Below, in pieces: positions 1-9,728 of a stretch of DNA of 64,000 nucleotides (position 1 is its first letter; every line of letters begins with the position of its first letter). Origin of the DNA: Sphingomonas sp. TZW2008 (lineage in GTDB: Bacteria > Pseudomonadota > Alphaproteobacteria > Sphingomonadales > Sphingomonadaceae); NCBI RefSeq assembly GCF_002117915.1, contig NZ_BDJB01000003.1, positions 124,001 through 188,000 on the forward strand, in the 5' to 3' direction. Both the position numbers and the translations under genes were made by a program. Below the pieces are notes generated by a model, which saw only the letters and a list, made by a program, of their open reading frames with translations, was not told the origin of the DNA and ran no database searches.

Positions 1-1720
1 GGTGCGCGCCGATGACGAAACGATGCACCTCGTCGCGCAGCCGCTGGAGGTAGAAGAGCACGGGCGAATTGACCGGCAGCGTCAGCTCGCGCCCATCCAT
101 CAGGTGGAACACCTCGCGCCCCTCGCGGCCGTGGTGCGGCCCTTTGGCGACGCCGACGAGGCACACGTCCTCGATCCCCAGATCCTCCAGCACCGCCTTC
201 GCGGCGTTGAGCTGCCCGCGTCCGCCGTCAAGCAGAACCAAATCGGGCCAGGTATCGCCGTCGCGGTCAGGATCCTCCTCAATCGCGCGCGCGAAGCGCC
301 GCCGCAGCACTTCGCGCATCATCGCGAAATCATCGTCGGTCGCCGCCTGCTTGATGTTGAACTTGCGATACTGCCCCTTGCGGAAGCCCTCCGGCCCCGC
401 GACCACCATCGCGCCGACCGCGTTGGTGCCCTGGATGTGGCTGTTGTCGTACACCTCGATCCGCTGCGGCGGCTCGGCGAGCTCGAACAGATCGGCCACC
501 TCGCGGTTGAGCTTCGCCTGCGTCGTCGATTCCGCCAGCCGGCGCTCGAGCGCCTCCTTGGCGTTGCGGCACGCCTGTTCCATCAGCCGCTTGCGCGTGC
601 CGCGCTGCGGCACCTCGATCGCCACCTTGCGTCCGGCGATGCTCCCCAGTGCCTCCGTCAGCACCTCAACATCGGGCAGCGCGCGATCGACCAGCACCGT
701 CCGGGCAGGCGGCACCTCCTCGTAGAATTGCATCAGGAACTGCGTCATCACCTCCGCCTCGCTCACCTCGGCGGTGTGCGTCGGGAAGAAGCCGCGGTGC
801 CCCCAATTCTGCCCGCCGCGGATAAAGAACGCCTGGATGCCAATCACCCCTTCGAGGCAGGCGAGCGCGAAGATATCGGCGTCGCCCACCCCTTCCGCGT
901 TGATGAATTGCGTGCCCTGGATAAACGTCAGCGCGCGCAGCCGGTCGCGCACGACCGCCGCCTGCTCGAAATCCATCGCCTCCGACGCCGCCTGCATCTG
1001 CGCGCCGAGCTTCGCCTGCACGTCGGTGGTCTTGCCGGCGAGAAATTTCTTCGCGTCGCCGATCAGCTCCTCATAGCCCGGCTTGTCGATCCGCCCGACG
1101 CACGGCGCGGAACAGCGCTTGATCTGGTACAGCAGGCACGGCCGGTCGCGCGTCTTGAAGAAGCCGTCGGTGCAGCTGCGCAGAAGGAACAACTTCTGCA
1201 GCGCGTTGAGCGTGTTGTTGACGCTGCCCGCGCTCGCGAACGGGCCGTAGTAATCGCCTTTGGCACGCCGTGCCCCGCGATGCTTCTGGATGCGCGGAAA
1301 CTCGTGATCGGCGCGCAGCAGGATGAACGGGAAGCTTTTGTCGTCGCGCAGCAGCACGTTGTACGGCGGGCGATAGCGCTTGATCAGTTGCGCTTCGAGC
1401 AGCAGCGCTTCGGCTTCGTTGTTGGTCGTCACGATCGTCATCGATCGCGTCTGCGACACCATCCGCTGGAGCCGCTTGGTCAGGTTCTTGATCTGCGTGT
1501 AGTTGGAGACGCGATTCTTCAGCGCGCGCGCCTTGCCGACGTACAGCACGTCGCCCTTCGCATCCTGCATGCGGTAGACGCCGGGCTTCAGCGGCAGCGT
1601 CTTTACGACATTGCGGATCGCGGCGACGCCCGCCTCCAGATCGGGCGTGTCGCTGCCACGGATCGCGTAGGTGGCTTTCTCTTCGTTGAACCGGTCGGGC
1701 GGGCCGTAGGAACCTTGCAT
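1..1720 (-). CDS. uvrC: UvrABC system protein C, 3' end beyond window
   Basis: Excinuclease subunit that makes both incisions in nucleotide excision repair. The reverse strand translates to about 573 residues before the window edge. A GIY-YIG nuclease domain lies at the N-terminus (GVY at 47-49, YVG at 60-62), followed by Cys-containing segments near 'RSCTDGFFKTRDRPC', a UVR helix ('EAMDFEQAAVVRDRL') and the start of the RNase H-like nuclease half ('VEVYDNSHIQG'-like and 'LDGGRGQLNAA'). The ATG at 1720 is the only good N-terminal start, with an in-frame stop just upstream. The missing part is the C-terminal rest of the nuclease domain and the HhH motifs. No GTTC-N7-GTTC SOS box is visible in the 125 nt upstream. 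Confidence 0.97.
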   Translation of the reverse strand, partial: MQGSYGPPDRFNEEKATYAIRGSDTPDLEAGVAAIRNVVKTLPLKPGVYRMQDAKGDVLYVGKARALKNRVSNYTQIKNLTKRLQRMVSQTRSMTIVTTNNEAEALLLEAQLIKRYRPPYNVLLRDDKSFPFILLRADHEFPRIQKHRGARRAKGDYYGPFASAGSVNNTLNALQKLFLLRSCTDGFFKTRDRPCLLYQIKRCSAPCVGRIDKPGYEELIGDAKKFLAGKTTDVQAKLGAQMQAASEAMDFEQAAVVRDRLRALTFIQGTQFINAEGVGDADIFALACLEGVIGIQAFFIRGGQNWGHRGFFPTHTAEVSEAEVMTQFLMQFYEEVPPARTVLVDRALPDVEVLTEALGSIAGRKVAIEVPQRGTRKRLMEQACRNAKEALERRLAESTTQAKLNREVADLFELAEPPQRIEVYDNSHIQGTNAVGAMVVAGPEGFRKGQYRKFNIKQAATDDDFAMMREVLRRRFARAIEEDPDRDGDTWPDLVLLDGGRGQLNAAKAVLEDLGIEDVCLVGVAKGPHHGREGREVFHLMDGRELTLPVNSPVLFYLQRLRDEVHRFVIGAH

Positions 1721-1811
1721 CGTGCGCGGAATCTAGGGACTCGCCCTCGTGCAGGCCACCCCTCTCCCACGATCTTGCAGCTTCAACGCCAACTTGAACG
1801 CCATGTCGCGG

Positions 1812-1837
1812 GGAACGCGCATCGCCCGTAACCCGTT
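1812..1837 (+). promoter_or_regulatory. possible EcfG (general stress sigma) promoter
   Basis: GGAAC (1812-1816), a 17-nt spacer and CGTT (1834-1837) match the alphaproteobacterial EcfG consensus GGAAC-N16/17-CGTT. The -10 element ends only 8 nt before the ATG at 1846, so the transcript would be leaderless or nearly so. A match of this size is expected about once by chance in this much sequence, so position is the main support. Confidence 0.4.
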
Positions 1838-1845
1838 GGGGCGGC

Positions 1846-2187
1846 ATGACCAGCAAACGCGACAGCCACGGCCGCTTCAAGGCCGATCGTTCCAACCGCA
1901 CCCTCGCGATTGGCGCCGCCACTGCAATCGGCGCGGTCGCGACCGGCCTCGCGAGCGCGATCCATTTCGGGTTGTTCGATCGCTTCTTCGCCGCGCGTGA
2001 CGGCCACGCCGCGCCCGATCTCGAGGGCGATCGCCATCCGGGGCCGGATAGCCGCGCGCCCGATCACTTCCGGCCCGATCCCACCGCCCCGGTCTCGGCC
2101 GCCGATCGCGAGGCGCTGCGCCCCGCCACCGGCCCGGCGCCGGGCTTCGCCGCCGATCGCGGCGGCGTGCGCAGCCAGCCCGACTGA
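1846..2187 (+). CDS. small membrane-anchored protein of unknown function
   Basis: A 113-residue protein I cannot assign to a family. The first 18 residues are basic and polar ('MTSKRDSHGRFKADRSN'). One Ala/Gly-rich hydrophobic segment follows at about 19-45, then a long Pro/Asp/Arg-rich tail with no predicted fold. The architecture suggests a single-pass or signal-anchored envelope protein. It runs divergently from uvrC and convergently towards the exporter operon. There is no clear Shine-Dalgarno before the ATG, which fits the stress-type promoter box ending 8 nt upstream. GC-rich codon use matches the neighbours, so the frame is probably real. Confidence 0.7.
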   Translation: MTSKRDSHGRFKADRSNRTLAIGAATAIGAVATGLASAIHFGLFDRFFAARDGHAAPDLEGDRHPGPDSRAPDHFRPDPTAPVSAADREALRPATGPAPGFAADRGGVRSQPD

Positions 2188-2221
2188 ACCCGGGCCGGCG
2201 GGCGCCGCCGCCACTGCCGCG

Positions 2222-4717
2222 CTATTCGTAGCGCAACGCCTTGATCGGATTGGCACGCGCGACGCGCCACGCGTGGCCCGCGATCGTCGCCACCGCGATC
2301 GCCAGTGCCAGCGCCCCCGCCAGCAGGAACGGCGTCGGCCCAAGCGCCATGCGCGTGTCGAACCCGTTCAGCCAGTCGCGCATCACCCACCAGGCGATCG
2401 GCCAGGCGATGATGTTGGCGATCAGCACCGGGCGGCTGAACTGCCACACCAGCAGCCGCACGATATCTTGCGTGCGCGCGCCCAGCACCTTGCGGATGCC
2501 GATCTCCTTGGTCCGCCGCTCTGCGGTGAATGCCGCCAGCCCGAACAGCCCGAGGCACGCGATGATTACCGCCAGCCCCGCGAAGCCCGCGAAGATCTTC
2601 GCGCGCGCATCCTCGGACTTGTACAGGTCCTCGATGATCGCTTCGCTGAACTCCGCCTCGAACGGCACGTCCGGCGCGGTCTGCTTCCAGACCCGCTCCG
2701 CCGCCGCGCGCACCTGCGCTGGATCACCGTTGTAGCGGATCACCATGTTGGTCGTACCCTCGCGCGTGCCCAAGAACATGATCGGATCGAGCGGCTCGCG
2801 CACCGACCGGAAGCGCGAATCCTTGACGACGCCAACGACGGTCAGCGTCATTTCGCCATTCTCGGCGCCTAGCCCGGTGCGCAGCGTCTTGCCCACCGCG
2901 TCCTGCGCGCTCTTCGCGCCGAGCTTCCGCGCGGCATATTCGTTGATCACGATGTTGGCGCCGCGCGCGACCAGCGCACGTACCTCCTCGGGCTTCTCGG
3001 GGAACGACAGCGTCTGGTCGTCCATCGGCCGCGCCGGATCGAACCAGCGGCCCGCCACCAGTTGCAGCCCCATCGCATCCTTGAAGCCCTGGTCGACACG
3101 ATAGCGGCCGAGCGTGATCGACTGCGGATTGCCCGGCACCAGCACGCCAGAGTTGCTCGAATTCTGCGTCGCAACGCCGATGTCGGTGCGGCCGACCGCG
3201 ACGACGCCCGGAATGCGCTTCATCTGCTCGACCATCTGCTCGCCGCGGCCGATCAGCTGATACCGGCTCAGCCCGTCGAGCTGCAGCACGTGATCGCGCT
3301 TGTACCCCGGATCGACCGAGCGCGCGTAGACCGTCTGGCCGAAGACGATGGCGGTGCAGATGATCAGCCCGATCGAGATCGCGAACTGCGCCACCACCAG
3401 CACGCTGCGCAGCCGCCCCGTGCCCGGCGTCTCGGCGGACGACTTGTTCGCCTTGAGCACGCTCGCCGGCTGGAAGCGCGACAGGAAGAATGCAGGGTAG
3501 AGCCCGCCGAGCACGCCGACGATCAACATGAGCGCGATCGCCGGCAACAGCATCCCGCCCGCGCCGATGTAGTTGAAGGTGAGACCGGCATCGAGCAACG
3601 CGCCGAACGGCCGCACCAGCAGCTCCGCGAGCGCGAGCGCAATGACGACCGCGATCGCGGCAACGAGCAAAGATTCGCCGACGAATTGGCCGATCAGCTG
3701 GCGGCGCGTGGCGCCGAGCACTTTGCGCAGCGCCACTTCGCGTGCACGCTGCCCCGCGCGCGCCGTCGCCAGATTGGTGAAGTTCACCACCGCCATGCCC
3801 AGGATCAGCGCCGCGATGATCGCGAAGGTCGCGATCGTCGCACGATCGTTGCCCGGCGTCATCGCGCCGCCCTGCGCCTTGCCGAGATGGATGTCGGCGA
3901 GCGGCACGAAACGCCAGTCGGTCTCGTCGCCGGCGTTGTAGCGCGTGCCGCCGAAATTCTCGTCGGGGATGTTGCGCTTCTCCCACGCCGGCATCTGCGC
4001 GTTGATCGTCGCGACGTCAGTGCCCGGCTTCAGCTTGGCGTAGACCCAGCCCGACTGGCAGCCCCAGCAGGTGAGGAAATCGGGCTCCTGCGCGAAATAG
4101 GACGGGAAGTCGCGCCGCACCACGGCATTGAGCTTCATGTGCGAGTTCTTGGGCAGATCGGCGAGCACCGCGTTGATGCGGTAATCGTACGTCTTGCCCT
4201 TTTGGATCAGGCTGATCGTGCGGCCGACGACGTCGTCGGTGCCGAACTGCCGCACTGCCTCGGACTGCGTCAGCACCGCGGTGTCGGGCGCGTTGAGTGC
4301 GGATTTCGATCCGCGCAGCACCGGGAGATCGAATACGCCGAGCAAATCGCCGTTGACAACGAGATAGTCCTTCGCCGTCGTCACCTGCCCGTCCTTGCTG
4401 ATCGTCGGGCTACCGCCGAGCACGTAGACGGTCTTCTCGATCTGCGGGAAATCCTTCTTCAGCCGCTCTTCGGTGACGTAGCTCGCCATCTGCATGAAGA
4501 ACGGATTGCCGTCGCGCGGCTTGGGAAACCACGTCTGGAACTGATAGGTGTTCTCGCCGTCGGGCACCCAGCGGTCGAAACTCGTCTCGTAGCGGATGAA
4601 CACCAGGATCAGCAGGCACGCCGCCATGCCGATCGCGAGGCCCAGCAGGTTGATCAGCGAGTAAGTGCGGTTCTTGGCCAATGCCCGGAACGCGACGGTG
4701 AAATAATTGCGCCACAT
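2222..4717 (-). CDS. ABC transporter permease, MacB/FtsX type
   Basis: An 831-residue inner-membrane permease of the MacB_PCD/FtsX class. The first transmembrane helix is at about 20-42 ('LINLLGLAIGMAACLLILV'), followed by a large periplasmic domain to about 285. A first FtsX core of three helices lies near 290-425, with the coupling segment 'AREVALRKVLGATRRQLIG'. A second helix near 440, a second periplasmic domain and a second FtsX core (about 700-831, 'KEIGIRKVLGARTQDIVRL') complete it. Both halves are therefore fused in one chain, giving eight helices. Such proteins couple ATP hydrolysis to periplasmic or outer-membrane extrusion rather than classical transport. It is last in a three-gene operon with the ATPase and adaptor. 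The substrate cannot be read from sequence. Confidence 0.92.
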   Translation of the reverse strand: MWRNYFTVAFRALAKNRTYSLINLLGLAIGMAACLLILVFIRYETSFDRWVPDGENTYQFQTWFPKPRDGNPFFMQMASYVTEERLKKDFPQIEKTVYVLGGSPTISKDGQVTTAKDYLVVNGDLLGVFDLPVLRGSKSALNAPDTAVLTQSEAVRQFGTDDVVGRTISLIQKGKTYDYRINAVLADLPKNSHMKLNAVVRRDFPSYFAQEPDFLTCWGCQSGWVYAKLKPGTDVATINAQMPAWEKRNIPDENFGGTRYNAGDETDWRFVPLADIHLGKAQGGAMTPGNDRATIATFAIIAALILGMAVVNFTNLATARAGQRAREVALRKVLGATRRQLIGQFVGESLLVAAIAVVIALALAELLVRPFGALLDAGLTFNYIGAGGMLLPAIALMLIVGVLGGLYPAFFLSRFQPASVLKANKSSAETPGTGRLRSVLVVAQFAISIGLIICTAIVFGQTVYARSVDPGYKRDHVLQLDGLSRYQLIGRGEQMVEQMKRIPGVVAVGRTDIGVATQNSSNSGVLVPGNPQSITLGRYRVDQGFKDAMGLQLVAGRWFDPARPMDDQTLSFPEKPEEVRALVARGANIVINEYAARKLGAKSAQDAVGKTLRTGLGAENGEMTLTVVGVVKDSRFRSVREPLDPIMFLGTREGTTNMVIRYNGDPAQVRAAAERVWKQTAPDVPFEAEFSEAIIEDLYKSEDARAKIFAGFAGLAVIIACLGLFGLAAFTAERRTKEIGIRKVLGARTQDIVRLLVWQFSRPVLIANIIAWPIAWWVMRDWLNGFDTRMALGPTPFLLAGALALAIAVATIAGHAWRVARANPIKALRYE

Positions 4718-4743
4718 GGCGTCATCCTCCCCTGATGCCGCGA

Positions 4744-5424
4744 TCAGGCCGCGCGGCGGCGTTCCTGCAAGATCCGGCCGTCGAGCATGTTGACGACGCG
4801 GCTGGCGTAATCGGCGTGCGCGGGCGAGTGCGTGACCATCACGATCGTCGCCCCTTCGCCGTTCAGCCCCTGGAGCATGCGCATCACCTCCTCACCGTGA
4901 TTGGTGTCGAGGTTGCCGGTCGGCTCGTCGGCGAGGATCAGCTTCGGCTTGGCGACCAGCGCGCGCGCCACCGCGACGCGCTGCTGCTGCCCGCCCGACA
5001 GCTGGCTCGGCCGATGCCGCGCGCGATGCGCGATGCCGACGCGGTCCATCACCTCGTCGGTGCGCTGCCGCCGCTCGGCGGCGGGCACGTCGTGATAGAG
5101 CAACGCGAGCTCGATGTTGTCGCGCACCGACAGCTCGTCGACCAGATTGAAGCTCTGGAAGATGAAGCCGATGTTCTCCTTGCGGAAATCGGCGAGCTTG
5201 CCCTCCGCCAGCCCGGCGACTTCGGTGCCGTCGAACACATACGATCCGCTCGTCGGGCTATCGAGCATGCCGACGACGTTGAGCAGCGTCGACTTGCCGC
5301 AGCCCGACGGCCCCATGATCGCGACGAACTCGCCCGACGCGATGTCGAGGTCGATCCCGTCGAGCGCCACCGTCTCGACGCTGTCGGTGCGGTACAGCCG
5401 CGCCACGTCCCGCATGCGAAGCAT
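4744..5424 (-). CDS. ABC transporter ATP-binding protein, MacB/LolD type
   Basis: A 226-residue nucleotide-binding subunit. Walker [10 protein letters not shown] is at 38-46, the signature [15 protein letters not shown] near 140-155 and Walker B '[12 protein letters not shown]' just after; the H-loop is 'MVTHSP'. Length and the 'DEPTGNLD' motif are typical of the MacB/LolD/FtsE group that partners FtsX-type permeases. It lies between the adaptor gene, which it meets within one nucleotide at 5424, and the permease gene 26 nt downstream. It should power the 831-residue permease as a dimer. Confidence 0.95.
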   Translation of the reverse strand: MLRMRDVARLYRTDSVETVALDGIDLDIASGEFVAIMGPSGCGKSTLLNVVGMLDSPTSGSYVFDGTEVAGLAEGKLADFRKENIGFIFQSFNLVDELSVRDNIELALLYHDVPAAERRQRTDEVMDRVGIAHRARHRPSQLSGGQQQRVAVARALVAKPKLILADEPTGNLDTNHGEEVMRMLQGLNGEGATIVMVTHSPAHADYASRVVNMLDGRILQERRRAA

Positions 5425-6746
5425 CAGTTATCCTTTCCTTGGGTGAGATCGAGCGCGTCCTTGTCGGCGAACCCGGTATAGGGGGAGGTGATCACGCGCT
5501 CGCCCGCGGTGAGCCCGTCGAGCACTTCGATCGTGTCGGTGTTGCGGCGGCCGAGCCGTACCGGGCGTTTCACCGCGCGCGCCCCGTCAGGGGCGACGAC
5601 GAAGACCCACGCGCCGCCCGTGTCGTTGTAGAAGGCGCCGTTGGGCAGCAGCACCGCCGGCGTCGGATCGCCCAGCGTCAGCCGCGCCTGCACCGTCTGC
5701 CCGCGCTGCAGCCCGGCGGGCTCGGTGCCCAGGAACTGTAGCTCGATCTGGAACTGCCCGTTCTGCACCTGCGGGAAGATTTTGGTGACGCGCGCCTGCT
5801 GCCGGCCAGTACCCGCCTCGATCGTCGCGCGCTGGCCCACCGCGACACGGCCGAGGTAATATTCGTCGACCCCTGCGCGCAGCTTGTTGCGTCCGGGCGA
5901 GTCGATCTGCCCGATCCGCTCGCCGCGCTGCATCGATTGGCCGACCTGGATCGAGAAGCCGGACAATTGCCCCGCAACCGGCGCCCGCAGCTTCAGCGCG
6001 TCGAGATTGGCGCGCGCGAGCTCGAGCCCCGATTGCAGGATCGCGGTCGACGCGCGCTGCTGCGCCAGCTGGCTGCGCAGTAGCCGATCGTCGGTCGACT
6101 GGCCCTGCCGCAGCACGGAGACGCGGCGCTGCTCGTAGCGCAGCTGATCGGTGGTGTCGGCGAACTGCCGCCCCGCGACGAAGCCGCGCTGCGCCAGCGG
6201 CGCCTCGCGCTCATACTGCCGCCGCGTCTTGATCATCGCGAGCTCGGCCTCGAGCACGTTGCGCTGGTTCGCGACGCGCGTCTGCGCCAGCGCCAGCTCC
6301 TGGCTACGCATGTTGTTGATCTGCTGCTCGACCTCGGTCTGCCGCGCCAGTGTCGACAGCTGCAGCTCGGCGTTGGAGAGCACCGCGATCGGCTGTCCCT
6401 TCGCCAGCGTCGCGCCGTCCTCGACCAGCACTTCCTCAACGCGCCCGCCCTCGATCGCGTCGATATAGACCGTTAGCAGCGGCTCGACGCGCGTGCGCAG
6501 CGGAATGTAATCGTCGAACGTGCCGCGGGTGACGGTCGCGATCGACAGCCGGTCGGCGGCGACGCTCTGCGTGCCCGCACGCGGCGCGAACCACCAGAAC
6601 AGCGCCGCCGCCACGACCAACGCCGCGACGATCCCGCCGATCACCGCAGCCTTGGGAAGGCGGCGACGCTCGATCACGCGGTCCATCCCACTGCCGGAGA
6701 CCGCTGCGCCCTCCGCGCGATCCTTGGGAAGCCGCACGACGCTCAT
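5424..6746 (-). CDS. efflux periplasmic adaptor, HlyD/MacA type
   Basis: A 440-residue membrane-fusion protein. A basic N-terminus precedes one transmembrane helix (about 33-53). A split lipoyl/biotinyl-like domain follows ('GRVEEVLVEDGATLAKGQPIA' region), then a long alpha-helical hairpin rich in Gln, Arg and Glu (about 130-245), the second lipoyl half ('LRAPVAGQLSG') and beta-barrel domains. It would bridge the inner-membrane FtsX-type transporter to an outer-membrane channel; no TolC-like gene lies in the window. First gene of the operon, behind a sigma-54-type promoter and two inverted repeats. The closest functional analogy is MacA, but the true substrate is unknown. Confidence 0.92.
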   Translation of the reverse strand: MSVVRLPKDRAEGAAVSGSGMDRVIERRRLPKAAVIGGIVAALVVAAALFWWFAPRAGTQSVAADRLSIATVTRGTFDDYIPLRTRVEPLLTVYIDAIEGGRVEEVLVEDGATLAKGQPIAVLSNAELQLSTLARQTEVEQQINNMRSQELALAQTRVANQRNVLEAELAMIKTRRQYEREAPLAQRGFVAGRQFADTTDQLRYEQRRVSVLRQGQSTDDRLLRSQLAQQRASTAILQSGLELARANLDALKLRAPVAGQLSGFSIQVGQSMQRGERIGQIDSPGRNKLRAGVDEYYLGRVAVGQRATIEAGTGRQQARVTKIFPQVQNGQFQIELQFLGTEPAGLQRGQTVQARLTLGDPTPAVLLPNGAFYNDTGGAWVFVVAPDGARAVKRPVRLGRRNTDTIEVLDGLTAGERVITSPYTGFADKDALDLTQGKDN

Positions 6747-6785
6747 GTCCGCTTCCGGACGGCGGCGGTGTCCGGTTCCGGACGG
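6747..6785. promoter_or_regulatory. pair of inverted repeats, candidate activator sites
   Basis: Two related inverted repeats: GTCCG-N4-CGGAC (6747-6760) and GTCCGG-N2-CCGGAC (6770-6783). Each contains part of the direct repeat TTCCGGACGG (6753-6762 and 6776-6785). Their spacing is 23 bp centre to centre, about two helical turns. They lie in the expected 5' untranslated region of the exporter operon. Lone half-sites GTCCG (6903-6907) and CGGAC (6934-6938) occur nearer the regulator gene. They are plausible sites for the adjacent sigma-54 activator. Confidence 0.5.
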
Positions 6786-6830
6786 TTGAGCGGGTCAGGG
6801 GCGGCATGAACGCGGATCATGCCGGGCTTG

Positions 6831-6847
6831 TTGCATCGCGCGTGCCA
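6831..6847 (-). promoter_or_regulatory. sigma-54 (RpoN) promoter of the exporter operon
   Basis: On the reverse strand TGGCACG (6847-6841), four bases, then ATGCAA (6836-6831). This matches the -24/-12 consensus TGGCACG-N4-TTGCA at every position but the first T of the -12 box, with exact spacing. Transcription would start near 6821, giving a leader of about 75 nt before the adaptor ATG. The divergent gene encodes a sigma-54 activator, and glnB carries the same TGGCACG-N4-ATGCAA arrangement. Confidence 0.78.
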
Positions 6848-6877
6848 ATTGCCCCGCGCCTCAGCGCAGCGACACCG

Positions 6878-6902
6878 TTGCGCAAGTGGCACAACAATTG
6901 AT
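6878..6902 (+). promoter_or_regulatory. palindrome and degenerate sigma-54-like box before the regulator
   Basis: The palindrome TTGCGCAA (6878-6885) is followed at once by TGGCAC-N5-TTGA (6887-6901). The -24 half is good, but the invariant GC of the -12 box reads GA, so this is either a weak autoregulatory promoter or coincidence. Confidence 0.25.
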
Positions 6903-6941
6903 TGTCCGCTGCCGACCACAGGCTGTACGGGAGCGGACGCA

Positions 6942-8324
<1,383 letters not shown>

Positions 8325-8402
8325 AGCACAGGTCACGCCTTATCCGCCGCCGCCCCGGGCTACGCGGCAGCGTCGCGACGCGCGACCGATCGGAACGCCC
8401 GC

Positions 8403-9716
8403 ATGGGCTTTGACGGCCGCTTCACGCTCGGCCTCGTCTTCCGCGTGGCGCTGCTGGTGCTCGCGCTGATGATGGTCGTCTGGGCGTTCCGCACCCCGTC
8501 GTTCGTTATGGTCCGCCTCGTCGCGGTCGGCATCGCCGGCGTCGCCGCGCTCGCCCTGTGGTATCACGTCGAGCGCACCAACCTCGCGCTCGCCCGCTTC
8601 CTCGAGGCGCTACGCATTGGCGATTTCGCGGCGCATTTTCCGGAGAAAGGCGGCGCCGGGTTTCGCGCACTCGGCACCGCGCTCAACGAGACGATCCGCC
8701 GCCTGCGCGAGCAGCGCGGGCAGACCGACGCCGAGCTGCGCTACTACGAGGCGCTGATCGACGACATGCCCGTCGCGCTGCTCACCGTCGACGCCGGCCG
8801 CGTCGAACCCGGCAACAAGGCCGCGCGCCGCCTCTTCTCGCGTCACGCCGGCGTCCGGCCCGACGATTACGCCACCTACGGCGCGACCTTCGCGCAGCGC
8901 CTCGCCGAGCCGCGCGGCGACGAGGAAATGCTGATCCTCAACCTCGACGGGCGCGCCAAGCGCACGCTCGTCCGTCACGCCGCATTGAACCGACTCGGGC
9001 GGCAGACGAGCGCGGTCGTCGTCCAGCCGATGCAGGGCACGCTCGACGCGGTAGAGATGGCAGCGCAGACCGACATCGTCCGCGTCCTGACACACGAGAT
9101 CCTCAACTCGCTCACCCCCGTCATGTCGCTCGCACAGACCACCGCCGCGCTGCTCGGCGAGGTCGAGGGCGGCGATCCGCGCATCGCCGACGCGCGCGAG
9201 GCGACGCGCGCGCTCGCTCGCCGGACCGAGGGGCTGCGGCACTTTATCGACAGCTATCGCGCGGTGGCGCGCGAGCCACGCGTCGTGCGCCAGCGCTTCG
9301 CCGCACGCGCCTTCGCCGACGAGCACGAGCGGCTGTTCCGCGCCGAATGGCCCGCGGTAACGCTGCACGCCGCCTGCGCCGACACGACGATCGACGGCGA
9401 TCGCGCACTCCTCTCGCAGCTACTGCTCAATTTGCTGCGCAACGCCGCACAGGCCGCGACCGCGCACGCCGCGGATCCCGAGATCCGGCTCGCGATCGAG
9501 CGAACGGCGGACGGTATCGCAATTACCGTCGAGGACAACGGCCCCGGCGTCCCCGACAAGTTACGGCAGGAGGTGTTTCTGCCGTTCTTCACCACGCGCG
9601 CAGAAGGGACCGGCGTCGGACTCAACCTAGCGCGGCAGATCGCGGTCGCGCACGGCGGCACGCTCGACGTCGCCGACAGCCCGCTCGGCGGCGCGCTTTT
9701 CCGGCTGCTGCTCTAG
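8403..9716 (+). CDS. membrane sensor histidine kinase (NtrB/NtrY-like)
   Basis: A 437-residue kinase with two N-terminal transmembrane helices (about 10-30 and 35-55) separated by a very short loop, so there is no sizeable periplasmic sensor. A HAMP-like/linker stretch and a PAS-like domain (about 110-215) follow. The phospho-acceptor is His231 in 'VLTHEILNSLTP'. The HATPase_c domain has an N-box 'LLNLLRNAAQAA', 'VEDNGPGVP' and the G-box 'GTGVGLNLARQI'. It follows the sigma-54 response regulator in the same direction and is its obvious partner. The signal is probably sensed in or at the membrane, or in the cytoplasm. Confidence 0.93.
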   Translation: MGFDGRFTLGLVFRVALLVLALMMVVWAFRTPSFVMVRLVAVGIAGVAALALWYHVERTNLALARFLEALRIGDFAAHFPEKGGAGFRALGTALNETIRRLREQRGQTDAELRYYEALIDDMPVALLTVDAGRVEPGNKAARRLFSRHAGVRPDDYATYGATFAQRLAEPRGDEEMLILNLDGRAKRTLVRHAALNRLGRQTSAVVVQPMQGTLDAVEMAAQTDIVRVLTHEILNSLTPVMSLAQTTAALLGEVEGGDPRIADAREATRALARRTEGLRHFIDSYRAVAREPRVVRQRFAARAFADEHERLFRAEWPAVTLHAACADTTIDGDRALLSQLLLNLLRNAAQAATAHAADPEIRLAIERTADGIAITVEDNGPGVPDKLRQEVFLPFFTTRAEGTGVGLNLARQIAVAHGGTLDVADSPLGGALFRLLL

Positions 9717-9728
9717 TCGCAGTGCGCA

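Noticed and set aside
2..1831. 609-residue forward frame opposite uvrC
   Set aside because: It is antisense to a clear UvrC translation and is a GC-rich shadow of His/Arg/Leu-rich composition with no domain.
1721..1845. SOS box upstream of uvrC
   Set aside because: Two GAAC motifs occur, but separated by 13 nt rather than 7.
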